Notes: a model not told the origin generated them from the sequence alone. Positions 17,371 through 26,869 are shown, counted from the first letter of the stretch. The stretch: 64,000 nucleotides of DNA from Nocardia brasiliensis IFM 10847 (GCF_000710915.1 NZ_BAUA01000046.1:1-64000); one strand, 5' to 3'. Translations and numbers: made by a program.

Positions 17371-19527
17371 CTACTTGCGCAGCGAGGCCGGGACCTCGAA
17401 ACGCTCGCCGTAGGTCTTGGCGAGGTAGTCGGCACGCTCGACGAACGCCGCCTGGCCACCCGGGTAGCCGACGACGAACTGGTGCACACCACCGGTCCAG
17501 GCCGGGAAACCGATGCCGAAGATCGAGCCGATGTTCGCGTCGGCGGTGGTCTCGAGCACGCCCTCGTCGAAGCACTTCTGGGTCTCGATCGCCTCCGCGA
17601 ACAGCATGCGGTCGATCAGATCCTGCAGCGGCACGGTGAAGTCCGCCGTGGTCTTGAAGTGCTCACGCAGGCCCGGCCACAGACCGGTGCGCTTGCCGTT
17701 CTCGTCGTACTCGTAGAAGCCCGCCTTCTCCAGGCGACCCGGACGACCCTCGCCGACCATGTAGTCGATGACGTCCTGCGCCGGATGCCGCTTCTTGCCC
17801 ATCGTGGTGTCGCCGTGCTCGGCGGCCTCGATGGTCTCCTTGGCGATCTTCTGCATGAGCTTCATGTTCAGCTCATCCGACAGCTGCAGCGGCGCGGCCG
17901 GGTAGCCCGCCTGCAGACCGGCCTGCTCGATGGTCGCGGGCTCGATGCCCTCGGTGAGCATGGCGATCGCCTCGTTGACGAAGGTGCCGATCACGCGCGA
18001 GGTGAAGAAGCCGCGGCTGTCGTTGACCACGATCGGGGTCTTCTTGATCGCGAGGGTGTAGTCGAACACCCGGGCCAGCGCCTCGGGCGAGGTCTTCTCA
18101 CCCTTGATGATCTCCACCAGCGGCATCTTGTCGACCGGCGAGAAGAAGTGGATACCGATGAAGTCCTCTTCGCGCTTGACACCCTTGGCCAGGCCGGTGA
18201 TCGGCAGGGTCGAGGTGTTCGAGCCGAGCAGCGCGTCGGGGGTGACGATGTCCTCGATCTCCTGGAACACCTTGTGCTTGAGCTCGGTGTTCTCGAAGAC
18301 GGCCTCGATCACGAAGTCCACGCCGTCGAAATCCTTGGCATCGGCGGACGGGGTGATCCGGTCGAGCAGCGCCTTGGACTTCTCCTCCGTGGTCTTGCCG
18401 CGGGAGAGGGCCTTGGCCTCGATCTTCTCGGAGTAGTTCTTGCCGCGCTCGGCCGCCTCGATGCTGACGTCCTTCAGCACGACCTGGTAGCCCGCCTTGG
18501 CGGAGACGTAGGCGATGCCCGCGCCCATCATGCCGGCGCCGAGCACGCCGATCTTCTTGATGTCCTTCTTCGGTACGTCCTTCGGCCGCGAGCCACCGTT
18601 GTTGATGGACTGCAGGTCGAAGAAGAACGCCTGGATCATGTTCTTCGCGACCGGGCCGGTGAGCAGGTGCACGAAGTAGCGCGACTCGATCAGCGACGCG
18701 TTGTCGATGTCGACCTGCGAACCCTCGACCGCGGCGGCCATGATCGCCCGCGGGGCGGGCATGTTCGCGCCCTTGATCTGCTTGCGCAGGTTCGCCGGGA
18801 AGGCGGGCAGGTTGGCCGCGAAAGCAGGGCTGGACGGGGTGCCGCCGGGGATCTTGAAACCCTTGACGTCCCAGGGCTGCACGCCCTTGTCCGGGTTCGC
18901 CTTGATCCACGCCTTGGCGGCCGGAACCAGCTCTTCGACGGTGCCGACGACCTCGTTGACCAGGCCGATCTCCTTGGCCTTGGCCGGCTTGTTGCGCTGC
19001 CCCTGCAGCAGCACCTGCATCAGGGCGTTCTGCAGACCGAGCATGCGCACGGTGCGGATCACGCCGCCACCGGCGGGCAGCAGGCCCAGGGTGACCTCGG
19101 GCAGGCCGATCTGCGAACCCGGCACGTCGGCCGCGATCCGGTAGTGACAGGCCAGCGCGATCTCCAGGCCGCCGCCGAGCGCCGCGCCGTTGATGGCGGC
19201 GACGACCGGCTTGCCCAGGGTCTCCAGACGCCGCAGCGCGCCCTTGATGGTGCCGAGCTCGTCCATGACGCCCTGGCCGTCTTCCGGGCCGACCTTCATC
19301 ATGTTCTTGAGGTCGCCGCCCGCGAAGAAGGTCTTCTTCGCCGAGGTGATCACCACGCCGGTGATGCTGTCCTTCTCGGCTTCGAGCCGCTCGACAGTCG
19401 CGGTCATCGACGACTTGTACAGCTCGTTCATCGTGTTGGCGCCCTGGTTCGGGTCGTCCATCGTCAGTACGACGATGCCGTCCGAATCCTGCTCCCAACC
19501 GATCATGTTGGTTTCGGTGCTGGTCAC
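17371..19527 (-). CDS. fadB: 3-hydroxyacyl-CoA dehydrogenase / enoyl-CoA hydratase (trifunctional alpha subunit type)
   Basis: 718 residues. Residues about 1-250 are an enoyl-CoA hydratase domain (AAINGAALGGGLEIALACHY and GLPEVTLGLLPAGGG). Then come an NAD-binding Rossmann domain (KIGVLGAGMMGAGIAYVSA) and 3-hydroxyacyl-CoA dehydrogenase domains (IGIHFFSPVDKMPLVEII, SRGFFTSRVIGTFVNE). It catalyses hydration of 2-enoyl-CoA and NAD-dependent oxidation of 3-hydroxyacyl-CoA in beta-oxidation, in complex with the thiolase encoded just upstream (39 bp). Equivalent to M. tuberculosis Rv0860. In M. tuberculosis this pair is at another locus. Confidence 0.96.
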   Translation of the reverse strand: MTSTETNMIGWEQDSDGIVVLTMDDPNQGANTMNELYKSSMTATVERLEAEKDSITGVVITSAKKTFFAGGDLKNMMKVGPEDGQGVMDELGTIKGALRRLETLGKPVVAAINGAALGGGLEIALACHYRIAADVPGSQIGLPEVTLGLLPAGGGVIRTVRMLGLQNALMQVLLQGQRNKPAKAKEIGLVNEVVGTVEELVPAAKAWIKANPDKGVQPWDVKGFKIPGGTPSSPAFAANLPAFPANLRKQIKGANMPAPRAIMAAAVEGSQVDIDNASLIESRYFVHLLTGPVAKNMIQAFFFDLQSINNGGSRPKDVPKKDIKKIGVLGAGMMGAGIAYVSAKAGYQVVLKDVSIEAAERGKNYSEKIEAKALSRGKTTEEKSKALLDRITPSADAKDFDGVDFVIEAVFENTELKHKVFQEIEDIVTPDALLGSNTSTLPITGLAKGVKREEDFIGIHFFSPVDKMPLVEIIKGEKTSPEALARVFDYTLAIKKTPIVVNDSRGFFTSRVIGTFVNEAIAMLTEGIEPATIEQAGLQAGYPAAPLQLSDELNMKLMQKIAKETIEAAEHGDTTMGKKRHPAQDVIDYMVGEGRPGRLEKAGFYEYDENGKRTGLWPGLREHFKTTADFTVPLQDLIDRMLFAEAIETQKCFDEGVLETTADANIGSIFGIGFPAWTGGVHQFVVGYPGGQAAFVERADYLAKTYGERFEVPASLRK

Positions 19528-19566
19528 AGCTCTGTGTCTCCTTGTACTTTCAGCTGCCGGTTGGGA

Positions 19567-20781
19567 TTAGACGCGCTCGATGATGGTCGCCACGCCCATG
19601 CCGCCGCCGATGCACAGGGTGATCAGGGCGTAGCGGCCGTTGCGGCGCTCCAGCTCGTCGACCATGGTGCCGGTGATCATCGCGCCGGTGGCACCCAGCG
19701 GGTGGCCCATGGCGATCGCGCCACCGTTGACGTTCAGCTTCTCGTCCGGGACGTTCAGGTCCTTCTGGAACTTCAGCACCACGGAGGCGAACGCCTCGTT
19801 GATCTCGACCAGGTCCATGTCTTCGATGGTCAGACCCGCCTTGGCCAGCGCCTTCTTGGCGGCCGGGGTGGGACCGGTGAGCATGATGGTCGAGTCGGCG
19901 CCACTGGTCGCGGTCGCGACGACGCGGGCCCGCGGGGTCAGACCGGAAGCCTTGCCCGCCTCCTCGGTGCCGACCAGCACCAGCGCGGCGCCGTCGACGA
20001 TGCCCGAGCTGTTGCCGCCGTGGTGCACGTGGTTGATCTTCTCGACGAAGTAGAACTTCTGCAGCGCGACGGCGTCGAAGCCGCCCATCTCACCGATCAC
20101 GGCGAAGGACGGGTTCAGCTTGGCCAGATCCTCGGACGTGGTGCCCGGACGCATGTGCTCGTCCTTGTCCAGCACGACGATGCCGTTCTGGTCCTTGACC
20201 GGGACGATCGACTTGGCGAAGTAGCCGCCGGTGGTGGCCTTGGCGGCCAGTTCCTGCGAGCGCACCGCGTAGGCGTCCACGTCCTCGCGGCTGAAGCCCT
20301 CGATGGTGGCGATCAGGTCGGCCGAAACACCCTGCGGCACAAAGTAAGTGTCATAGTTGGTGGCCGGGTCCAGCGCCCAGGCGCCGCCGTCGGAGCCCAT
20401 CGCGACCCGGGACATGGACTCCACGCCACCGGCGATCACCAGATCGTCGAAGCCCGAGCGCACCTTCTGCGCGGCCAGGTTGACGGCCTCGAGGCCGGAG
20501 GCGCAGAAGCGGTTCAACTGGAAGCCGCCGACGGTGTCCGGCAGGCCGGACACGGTCACGGCGGTGCGGGCGATGTCCATGCCCTGGTCACCGACCGGGC
20601 TGACGACACCGAGGATGAGGTCGGAGATCCGATCCTCGTCGAGGTTGGGGAAACGGCCGCGCAGCTCCTGGATGAGACCAACAGTCAAGTCGATCGGCTT
20701 GACCGAATGCAGCGAGCCGTTCTTCTTGCCGCGGCCGCGCGGAGTGCGGATGGCCTCGTAAATGTAGGCCTCTGTGGTCAT
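19567..20781 (-). CDS. fadA: Acetyl-CoA acyltransferase (3-ketoacyl-CoA thiolase)
   Basis: 404 residues from ATG at 20781 ([18 protein letters not shown]), with GGAAGGA upstream; the longer open frame to 20922 has no thiolase similarity. Nucleophile Cys93 lies in [11 protein letters not shown]; the C-terminal [18 protein letters not shown] histidine motif and the TLCIGGGMG cysteine motif complete the thiolase active site. It is the beta subunit partner of FadB and releases acetyl-CoA in the last step of beta-oxidation. Confidence 0.96.
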   Translation of the reverse strand: MTTEAYIYEAIRTPRGRGKKNGSLHSVKPIDLTVGLIQELRGRFPNLDEDRISDLILGVVSPVGDQGMDIARTAVTVSGLPDTVGGFQLNRFCASGLEAVNLAAQKVRSGFDDLVIAGGVESMSRVAMGSDGGAWALDPATNYDTYFVPQGVSADLIATIEGFSREDVDAYAVRSQELAAKATTGGYFAKSIVPVKDQNGIVVLDKDEHMRPGTTSEDLAKLNPSFAVIGEMGGFDAVALQKFYFVEKINHVHHGGNSSGIVDGAALVLVGTEEAGKASGLTPRARVVATATSGADSTIMLTGPTPAAKKALAKAGLTIEDMDLVEINEAFASVVLKFQKDLNVPDEKLNVNGGAIAMGHPLGATGAMITGTMVDELERRNGRYALITLCIGGGMGVATIIERV

Positions 20782-20841
20782 ATCGGAGTGTTCCTTCCTT
20801 AAAGGTGCGGCGGCCGGACGTGGTCCGCCCGAGCGCTCTGT

Positions 20842-20872
20842 GCGCCTACCCCGCGCTATGCGGCGTAGGCGC
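20842..20872 (-). promoter_or_regulatory. Hairpin in the fadA upstream region
   Basis: Arms GCGCCTAC and GTAGGCGC enclose a second stem (CCGC/GCGG), with one mismatch between them, 61 bp upstream of the fadA start. It could lie in the fadA 5' leader or be a protein-binding site. Confidence 0.4.
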
Positions 20873-21042
20873 GGGTAACCTCGCCGACCGGTCCTGCGAC
20901 CGACCGTCCTGACGCTGTACAAAACGCGGCATGCGACGGCGGACGCAGGTTCCGATCGCCCATACGCCTGGGCTTACCATAGAACCTCGTCGTACCGGAG
21001 CTCACGGCCACCCGTTCATATTAGCGTGGCGTGCGAACTCCG

Positions 21043-21053
21043 GTTAACTTAAC
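21043..21053. promoter_or_regulatory. Palindrome GTTAACTTAAC between dnaX and fadA
   Basis: Perfect 5-bp half-sites around one base. AT-rich in a GC-rich setting, so a candidate operator for a TetR-type fatty-acid regulator of fadA-fadB; no regulator gene is adjacent. Confidence 0.3.
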
Positions 21054-21072
21054 GTCGTGACGGCGGTGGTTG

Positions 21073-24027
21073 TCAACCACTCAGGCGTGTGGCCCCCAGC
21101 TCACTCTTCAGCAATTCGAGGGCGACCTCGTCGGGGTCGCGGCGATCCTCGGGCGCCACCGGCACCGCCGCGGCGCGGATCATCTCCTCTTCGTCCTCGG
21201 GGGTGTCGACGGGTACCGCTCGGTCGGCGGCCCAGCCGTCCCCGCTGCCTGTGTCACTGCCGGTCGGGGGCTGCGCCGATTCGGCCGGCGCACCGTCAAA
21301 AGGGCCGGGATCATCCGGTAGATCGGGGAAGTCCGGCGGCGGAATATCGTCGTCGCCGAACGACCGTGGCCGGTTCGCGGCCTTGTCCGCGGCGGCGTTC
21401 TTGGCCTGGCTCGGCCGGGAGAAACGCGGCGGCGCGGGCGCGTCCGAGCCCCGCCCGCCCGCGGCACCGGCCTCGCGACCGGCCGATTGACCCGCCGCCC
21501 GCTGCGGTTTCGCCTGACCCGTCGCCCGCTGCGCGGCCGCGGGCCGGGTCGCGGCGCCTCCGGCCTCCCAGCGCACATCCAGCTCACGCCCCAGCACCGC
21601 GCGCACCGCCGACCGCACCGCGTCCACGTTGCGCGGATCGGACAGTCGCTGCGCCAGCGGCGCATGCTGATGCGCGAACACGATGACATCGCCTTCGATC
21701 CGCGCCACCGAAGCCCCCGCCAGCATCGCCTGAACGGCGGCCCCGAACTCCCGCACCTTGGCCCGAATCTCCCCCCAAGAACTTTCCACCTCCCGCAACA
21801 GATCCCCGTCCTGCCCGGTCTGCGCGGCATCGGCTGCGGGTGCGGCGGATGCGGACTGCGCGCCTTGCTCGTTCGACGCAGCCTGCGCGGTAGGTGCTGA
21901 TGCCTGCGCGGCGGCCGCGGTAGGCCCGGACTGCGCTGCGGATCCGCCCGGAGCGGTGGGTGCGCCGGATACGGACTGCGCGTTCGGCGCAGCCTGTGCG
22001 ATAGGTCCTGATCCCTGCGCGGCGGCCGCGGACCGCACAGAGGGCCCGGACTGTTGTGCGGCCGATGCCGCCTGTGCGGCAGCTGCGGACTGCGGGTCAT
22101 CCGCGGTGGGCACAGCCTCCGCATCCGATGCGGCATGCCCGCCGTGTGCGGCGGGACCGGACTGCGTAGTCGGCGCCCCCTGCGGGGCTGATGGCGGCTG
22201 CGCCGCGGGCCCGCCTTGCGCTACCGACGCGGCCGACTCGACGGGCGCACCCTGTGCGGTCGGCGCGGAGTGGCCAGCGGACGCGCCCTGTGCGGCCGGC
22301 GCGGCTTGGCCGGAGACCCCTTCTGCGGAGCCGGACCGCGCACCTGACCTGTGGGGTTCGACAGCCCCGCCAGGCTCCCCCTGGGCACCGTGCGAAGACG
22401 CATCGCGACTCTGTGCAGCAGCCGGCCCCTCGGCACTGCCGTCGATATCTGCCGGAACCGAGCCGGCACTCGTGACATCCGTCGAGTCGGCGACCGCGCC
22501 AGACGCGGTCGCAGCTTCGTACACCGCACCGCTCGAGTTCTCGCTTTCGGCACCACCGACGTCAGCGACCTCGCGCCCATCCGTCGCGCTCTGCGTAGAC
22601 ACCCCGTCGCGCGAACCCACCGACTCATGCGGTCCGGCAGCACCATTCGATGCGGTACCGCTGGGCGCACCGCTGTCGGTATCGGCGACCTCGCGCACGT
22701 CCGCAGCACCCTTGCCTGCGGCTTCGCGGCGGATGGCGGCGAGGGCTTCGGCGCCGCGGCGGCGGTTCGATTCGGGGCCGGAGCCGGGGGCGGGGATCGG
22801 GGCGGGGGCTGGAGCGCCGGCGGCGGGGGCGGGGGCGGCGCTTGCGGTAGGAGGCGCGGGCGGGACGGCTCCGCCGGCGAAGCCGCGCTCGAGGCGTTCC
22901 AGGCGTTGCAGGGTGGCCGATTCGGCGTCGGAGACCGAGGGCAGCAGCATGCGGGCGCAGACGACCTCGAGCAGCAGACGTGGGGAGGTCGCGCCGCGCA
23001 TTTCGCCGAGGGCCTCGTGCAGCAGTTCGGCGTAGCGGGTGAGGGTGGCGGGCCCGAGCCGTTCGGCTTGGCCGCGCATGCGGTCGAGGACGTCGCCCGG
23101 CCCGGAGACCAGGCCGCGATCCACCGCGTCGGGGACGGCGCGCATCAGGATCAGGTCGCGCAACCGCTCGAGCAGGTCGACGGCGAAGCGGCGCGGATCG
23201 TGCCCGGCCTCGACCACTCGATCGACGGTGCCGAACAGCGCGGCGCCGTCGTCGGTGGCGAGCGCGCCGATCGCGTCGTCGATCAGCGCGACGTCGGTGA
23301 CGCCGAGCAGCGAGACCGCCCTGGAGTAGGTGACGCCTTCGGGGCCGGCGCCGGCCAGCAACTGGTCGAGCACGCTGAGGCTGTCGCGGGGCGAACCGCC
23401 ACCGGCGCGAATCACCAACGGGTACACCGCTTCTTCGACCGGCACCTGCTCCTGATCGCAGATCTTGCCGAGCAGGCCGCGCATGGTCGCGGGTGGCAGC
23501 AGCCGGAACGGGTAGTGGTGGGTGCGCGAGCGGATGGTGGGCAGCACCTTGTCCGGCTCGGTGGTGGCGAAGATGAAGATGAGGTGGGCGGGCGGCTCTT
23601 CGACGATTTTCAGCAGCGCGTTGAAGCCCGCCGTGGTGACCATGTGCGCCTCGTCGACGATGAACACTCGGTACCGGGATTCGGCGGGGGCGTAGAAAGC
23701 GCGGTCGCGCAGTTCCCTGGTGTCGTCGACACCGCCGTGGCTGGCGGCGTCGAGTTCGATCACGTCCAGGTTGCCCGGGCCGCCCGGACCGAGCGCGACG
23801 CAGGAGGGGCAGGTGCCGCACGGTGTGGACGTAGGCCCCTCGGCGCAGTTCAGGGAGCGCGCGAGGATGCGCGCCGACGATGTCTTACCGCAGCCGCGCG
23901 GCCCCGAGAACAGATAGGCATGACTGATCCGCCCGGTGTCGAGGGCGGTGCTCAGTGGGTCGGTGACGTGCTCCTGACCCACTACCTCAGCGAACGTTGC
24001 CGGTCGGTACTTCCGGTACAGAGCCAC
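21073..24027 (-). CDS. dnaX: DNA polymerase III subunit gamma/tau
   Basis: 984 residues (MALYRKYRPATFAEVVGQEH). The clamp-loader AAA+ module is complete: Walker A SGPRGCGKTSS (41-51), zinc-binding Cys61/70/73/76, Walker B VDEAH (124-128), sensor 1 FATTEPDKVLPTIRSR. Domain III ends near residue 380. Residues about 386-743 are an Ala/Gln/Ser/Gly/Pro low-complexity linker with repeated AAQ and AxQG units. A conserved C-terminal domain follows (EVESSWGEIRAKVREFGAAVQAMLA, 744 onwards), which is expected to bind the polymerase. E. coli tau is 643 residues, so the linker accounts for most of the extra length. Single gene, separate from ybaB-recR. Confidence 0.96.
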   Translation of the reverse strand: MALYRKYRPATFAEVVGQEHVTDPLSTALDTGRISHAYLFSGPRGCGKTSSARILARSLNCAEGPTSTPCGTCPSCVALGPGGPGNLDVIELDAASHGGVDDTRELRDRAFYAPAESRYRVFIVDEAHMVTTAGFNALLKIVEEPPAHLIFIFATTEPDKVLPTIRSRTHHYPFRLLPPATMRGLLGKICDQEQVPVEEAVYPLVIRAGGGSPRDSLSVLDQLLAGAGPEGVTYSRAVSLLGVTDVALIDDAIGALATDDGAALFGTVDRVVEAGHDPRRFAVDLLERLRDLILMRAVPDAVDRGLVSGPGDVLDRMRGQAERLGPATLTRYAELLHEALGEMRGATSPRLLLEVVCARMLLPSVSDAESATLQRLERLERGFAGGAVPPAPPTASAAPAPAAGAPAPAPIPAPGSGPESNRRRGAEALAAIRREAAGKGAADVREVADTDSGAPSGTASNGAAGPHESVGSRDGVSTQSATDGREVADVGGAESENSSGAVYEAATASGAVADSTDVTSAGSVPADIDGSAEGPAAAQSRDASSHGAQGEPGGAVEPHRSGARSGSAEGVSGQAAPAAQGASAGHSAPTAQGAPVESAASVAQGGPAAQPPSAPQGAPTTQSGPAAHGGHAASDAEAVPTADDPQSAAAAQAASAAQQSGPSVRSAAAAQGSGPIAQAAPNAQSVSGAPTAPGGSAAQSGPTAAAAQASAPTAQAASNEQGAQSASAAPAADAAQTGQDGDLLREVESSWGEIRAKVREFGAAVQAMLAGASVARIEGDVIVFAHQHAPLAQRLSDPRNVDAVRSAVRAVLGRELDVRWEAGGAATRPAAAQRATGQAKPQRAAGQSAGREAGAAGGRGSDAPAPPRFSRPSQAKNAAADKAANRPRSFGDDDIPPPDFPDLPDDPGPFDGAPAESAQPPTGSDTGSGDGWAADRAVPVDTPEDEEEMIRAAAVPVAPEDRRDPDEVALELLKSELGATRLSG
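21800..22870. repeat. Low-complexity Ala/Gln/Ser coding region in dnaX
   Basis: Degenerate short repeats around TGCGCGGC and CCGCGGGC encode a roughly 350-residue disordered linker. The reading frame is intact throughout. Confidence 0.8.
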
Positions 24028-24118
24028 GGGCAGAGGTTACCGGCGTGCACCGACAAAGAACATTCCCGCTCGTCGTGGTGCTCGGCGCGGCGGAAACCCG
24101 ACAGCGCAGCGCGATATA

Positions 24119-24134
24119 TGTGATCTAACTCACA
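24119..24134. promoter_or_regulatory. Crp/GlxR-type binding site
   Basis: TGTGATCTAACTCACA fits the actinobacterial cAMP-receptor consensus TGTGANNTNNNTCACA at every fixed position. It is 92 bp upstream of the dnaX start and 367 bp upstream of the gene at 24501, so it could act on either promoter. Confidence 0.7.
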
Positions 24135-24338
24135 AGATTCCGTGACCCCCATTAGACCCCTTCGACCCACGATGAGATTGGCAACGTACCGGCAATCACG
24201 GACGCAATACCGGTCGCGACAGGGATACAACCGCCCAATTCCCCCAAGTAGACCGGAAAATAAGACTCATCCCCCGATTTACCGCAGGTTTATGGAGATA
24301 ACGAAAGCGTCAACAAAGATGACATCGACGCAATCGCC
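24135..24338. other. AT-richer intergenic stretch
   Basis: No gene seen in the roughly 470 bp between dnaX and the gene at 24501. This part is AT-richer than its surroundings and probably holds promoters for the plus-strand transcript. Confidence 0.5.
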
Positions 24339-24429
24339 TGGCTACCGTGGCAATCGGCAACTTCGGTAGCCAAACCTTCATCAGGTTGGTTGCCCCGGCC
24401 GGTCCCTCATCCCGACCGGGGCACAACCG
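24339..24429 (+). promoter_or_regulatory. Two tandem hairpins in the leader of the gene at 24501
   Basis: Hairpin 1 has arms TGGCTACCG (24339-24347) and CGGTAGCCA (24364-24372). Hairpin 2 pairs GGTTG and TGCCCCGG with CCGGGGCA and CAACC (24384-24429). They end about 70 bases before the start codon, so this could be a structured 5' leader, a small RNA or an attenuator. I do not recognise a named riboswitch class. Confidence 0.4.
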
Positions 24430-24500
24430 AAGTGCACAGTTCAGCACCGCCAAGGTTCCAGCGCCACCGAGTGCCACGTCCATCGGAGGAACTGCTCACC

Positions 24501-25325
24501 GTGTCGCCCGACGACATCGCCGCCGCGTTGCTCGCCAGCACCGATTTCGCAGGCAATCGATCCGCCGTAGACCTGTTGAGCCGCGCGATCAGCCCACAGG
24601 ACTTCGCGATCAAACGCGATTCGCTCCCGGTGACCGCCGCGGCCGATCCCGCCACCTCCACCGCCATCCTCGAACTGCTCGAGCGTGGCCAGGTGCCGAC
24701 GATGGCGGCGATCCGCACCCTCACCGCACAGAACGAGATGCGCCGCGAGGCCGAACGCATCGAGCGCCTCGGCCGTCGCGCCCAGCGCAGCATCGACGAT
24801 TTCGGCCGCGCGCTCGCCGTGTTGGCCGACGCGCACTGGACCGCGCACGGCATCGGCCCGACCCGGCGCGACGTGCTGTCCTCCGACGAGGTCATGTCGC
24901 TGATCCGAACCCGGATCGGCGATATCGCGCCCTCTGCCGTCAAACACCTGTGGCTGATCGAGCGCGCGCAGCGGGCCGGCTGGATCGCCTCGAACGCCAA
25001 CGCCGGTTCGCTGTGCGCGGGCCGCCGGTTCCACGCCGATCAGTACGGCAACCGGGTGTCGTTGCGCCCGGTCAACATCATCGGCACCGCCGTGGCCGCC
25101 TACCTCGCGGACTACCGGACCGAGCACGGCCGCGCACCGCGCTGGTGCACCGTGGCCCAGGAGTTGCGCGACGACCGGGGCCGCCGGATCTTCCACAACA
25201 CGGCCGACGCCCGGGCGCAGGAGCTCTGGCTGACCACCGCCGACTGGGTCGCGCTGGAGGACGAACTGCCCGTGCCCGGCAAGCGCGGTCAGCGCGCGAT
25301 CGCCCGTAGATCCCGCGCGTCCTGA
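24501..25325 (+). CDS. Hypothetical protein with two HTH-like segments
   Basis: 274 residues from GTG at 24501, chosen because GGAGGA lies about 10 bases upstream; the frame is open further upstream but contains the hairpins there. Largely helical. Residues about 75-110 are charged (EMRREAERIERLGRRAQRSI). Two stretches of the form HG-x-x-P-x-x-x-x-V/L (HGIGPTRRDVLSSDEV and EHGRAPRWCTVAQELRDD) resemble the G-x-x-PTW-x-EL helix-turn-helix motif of actinobacterial DNA-binding proteins. This suggests nucleic-acid binding, but no characterised family is recognised. Confidence 0.7.
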   Translation: MSPDDIAAALLASTDFAGNRSAVDLLSRAISPQDFAIKRDSLPVTAAADPATSTAILELLERGQVPTMAAIRTLTAQNEMRREAERIERLGRRAQRSIDDFGRALAVLADAHWTAHGIGPTRRDVLSSDEVMSLIRTRIGDIAPSAVKHLWLIERAQRAGWIASNANAGSLCAGRRFHADQYGNRVSLRPVNIIGTAVAAYLADYRTEHGRAPRWCTVAQELRDDRGRRIFHNTADARAQELWLTTADWVALEDELPVPGKRGQRAIARRSRAS

Positions 25326-25478
25326 GCCCTACCGACTGGTAGCAAGAGCGGCCCCGATCCCACAGTGCGGTCGAAACATCCCATGTCCAGAACCGCTCGC
25401 AATACGCGGACCAGCGCATATCCGGTGGTGACCGTTCGGTAATTTCCTTGCAACGCATCCTGCGTGGAAGGAGCTACC

Positions 25479-26783
25479 GTGCCCACACCCCTCGATCCCG
25501 CGGCCACTGCCTGGCTGCTCGTCAGCACCGCCCTCGTGCTGCTGATGACCCCGGCGCTCGCGCTGTTCTACGGCGGCATGGTGCGCTCGACCGGCGTGCT
25601 CAACATGCTGATGATGAACTTCATCGCGATCCCGCTGGTGACCGTGGCCTGGCTGCTGCTCGGCTACAGCATGGCCTTCAGCGACGACGCGGGCGGCGGC
25701 CTGATCGGCAACCTGGACCACTTCGGCATGGCGAACATCGATCCGGGCACCGTGCGCGGCGCAGTGCCGGAACTGCTGTTCGCCACGTTCCAGCTGACCT
25801 TCGCGATCCTGACCGCGGCGCTGGTCAGCGGCGCCATCGCGGACCGGGCGAAGTTCGCCGCGTGGATGGTGTTCGTGCCGGTGTGGGCGCTGGCGGTGTA
25901 CGCGCCGATCGCGCACTGGGTGTGGGGTCCGGACGGCTGGCTGGCCTCGTTCGGCGCGCTGGACTACGCGGGCGGTCTGGTCGTCGAAATCGCTTCGGGC
26001 GCTTCGGCACTCGCGTTGGCCCTGGTGCTCGGTCCACGCATCGGCTTCAAGACCGACGCGATGCGCCCGCACAACCTGCCCTTCGTGCTGCTCGGTGCGG
26101 GCCTGCTCTGGTTCGGCTGGTTCGGCTTCAACGCCGGCTCGGCGCTGTCCGCGAACGGCATTGCAGCAGCGGTCTTCTTGAACACGCTGGTGGCGGGCTG
26201 CCTCGGCATGCTCGGCTGGCTCGCGGTCGAGCAGATCCGCGACGGCAGGCCGACCACGTTCGGCGCGGCCTCCGGTGTGGTGGCCGGTCTGGTCGCGATC
26301 ACTCCGTCCTGCGGTTCGGTGAACACGCTCGGCGCGCTGCTCGTCGGGCTCGCCGCGGGCGTGGTGTGCTCGTTCGCGGTCGGCTGGAAATTCAAAGCGG
26401 GCTATGACGATTCGCTCGACGTGGTGGGCGTGCACTTCGTCGGCGGCATCGTGGGCACGGTGCTGATCGGCCTGCTCGCCACCCAGGTGATGACCGGCGG
26501 CGTCGACGGCCTGTTCTTCGGTGGCGGTTTCGCCCAGCTCGGTAAGCAGTTGGTCGGCGTGCTCGTGGTCGCGGCCTACGCGTTCCTGGTGACGTTCGCG
26601 CTCGGCAAGCTCATCGACCGGGTCATCGGCTTCCGGGTGAGCAAGGAGGACGAGACGGCGGGCATCGACTTCGCGCTGCACGCCGAGACCGCCTACGCCG
26701 AGGGCGTGCACGGTCACGCGCCGCGCCGATTCGGCGAGGGCGGCCACTTCGGCCACGGCAATGCGAGTGACCGGGATCACTGA
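25479..26783 (+). CDS. amt: Ammonium transporter
   Basis: 434 residues from GTG at 25479, preceded by GGAAGGAG. Eleven transmembrane segments are expected for the Amt fold. Visible signatures: LFYGGMVRSTGVLNMLMMNF near the N-terminus, AHWVWGPDGWL with the first pore histidine, DYAGGLVVEIASGASAL, and VVGVHFVGGIVGT with the second pore histidine. It conducts ammonium across the inner membrane. No glnK/glnD follows, so it is an orphan Amt outside the usual amtB-glnB-glnD operon. The C-terminal tail is His-rich (HGHAPRRFGEGGHFGHG). Confidence 0.96.
   Translation: MPTPLDPAATAWLLVSTALVLLMTPALALFYGGMVRSTGVLNMLMMNFIAIPLVTVAWLLLGYSMAFSDDAGGGLIGNLDHFGMANIDPGTVRGAVPELLFATFQLTFAILTAALVSGAIADRAKFAAWMVFVPVWALAVYAPIAHWVWGPDGWLASFGALDYAGGLVVEIASGASALALALVLGPRIGFKTDAMRPHNLPFVLLGAGLLWFGWFGFNAGSALSANGIAAAVFLNTLVAGCLGMLGWLAVEQIRDGRPTTFGAASGVVAGLVAITPSCGSVNTLGALLVGLAAGVVCSFAVGWKFKAGYDDSLDVVGVHFVGGIVGTVLIGLLATQVMTGGVDGLFFGGGFAQLGKQLVGVLVVAAYAFLVTFALGKLIDRVIGFRVSKEDETAGIDFALHAETAYAEGVHGHAPRRFGEGGHFGHGNASDRDH
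26766..26781. promoter_or_regulatory. GTGA-N6-TCAC palindrome at the end of amt
   Basis: AGTGACCGGGATCACT lies in the last codons of amt, about 90 bp upstream of the MMPL gene. It has Crp/FNR-type half-sites but may be coincidental because it is coding. Confidence 0.25.
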
Positions 26784-26815
26784 CCCGGTACCGGCTCCCT
26801 CTGTCGGCGCCGGGT

Positions 26816-26840
26816 TAACGGCGTTACGCTAACGCCGTTA
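26816..26840. promoter_or_regulatory. Perfect palindromic operator upstream of the MMPL-TetR operon
   Basis: Two 11-bp arms, TAACGGCGTTA and TAACGCCGTTA, flank CGC. The centre is 42 bp upstream of the MMPL start codon. A TetR repressor is encoded in the same operon, so autoregulation through this site is the simplest reading. Confidence 0.75.
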
Positions 26841-26869
26841 CCTTACTGCGCCGAGCGAGGGAGCCGCGC

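Noticed and set aside
15781..20802. 1673-codon plus-strand frame
   Set aside because: It spans antisense to the phytase-like, fadB and fadA genes, whose minus-strand products are clear; the long frame is a GC-bias artefact.
21073..24027. Programmed frameshift in dnaX producing gamma
   Set aside because: No A-rich slippery heptamer of the E. coli kind was seen in the relevant region; the frame simply continues to a full-length tau-like protein.
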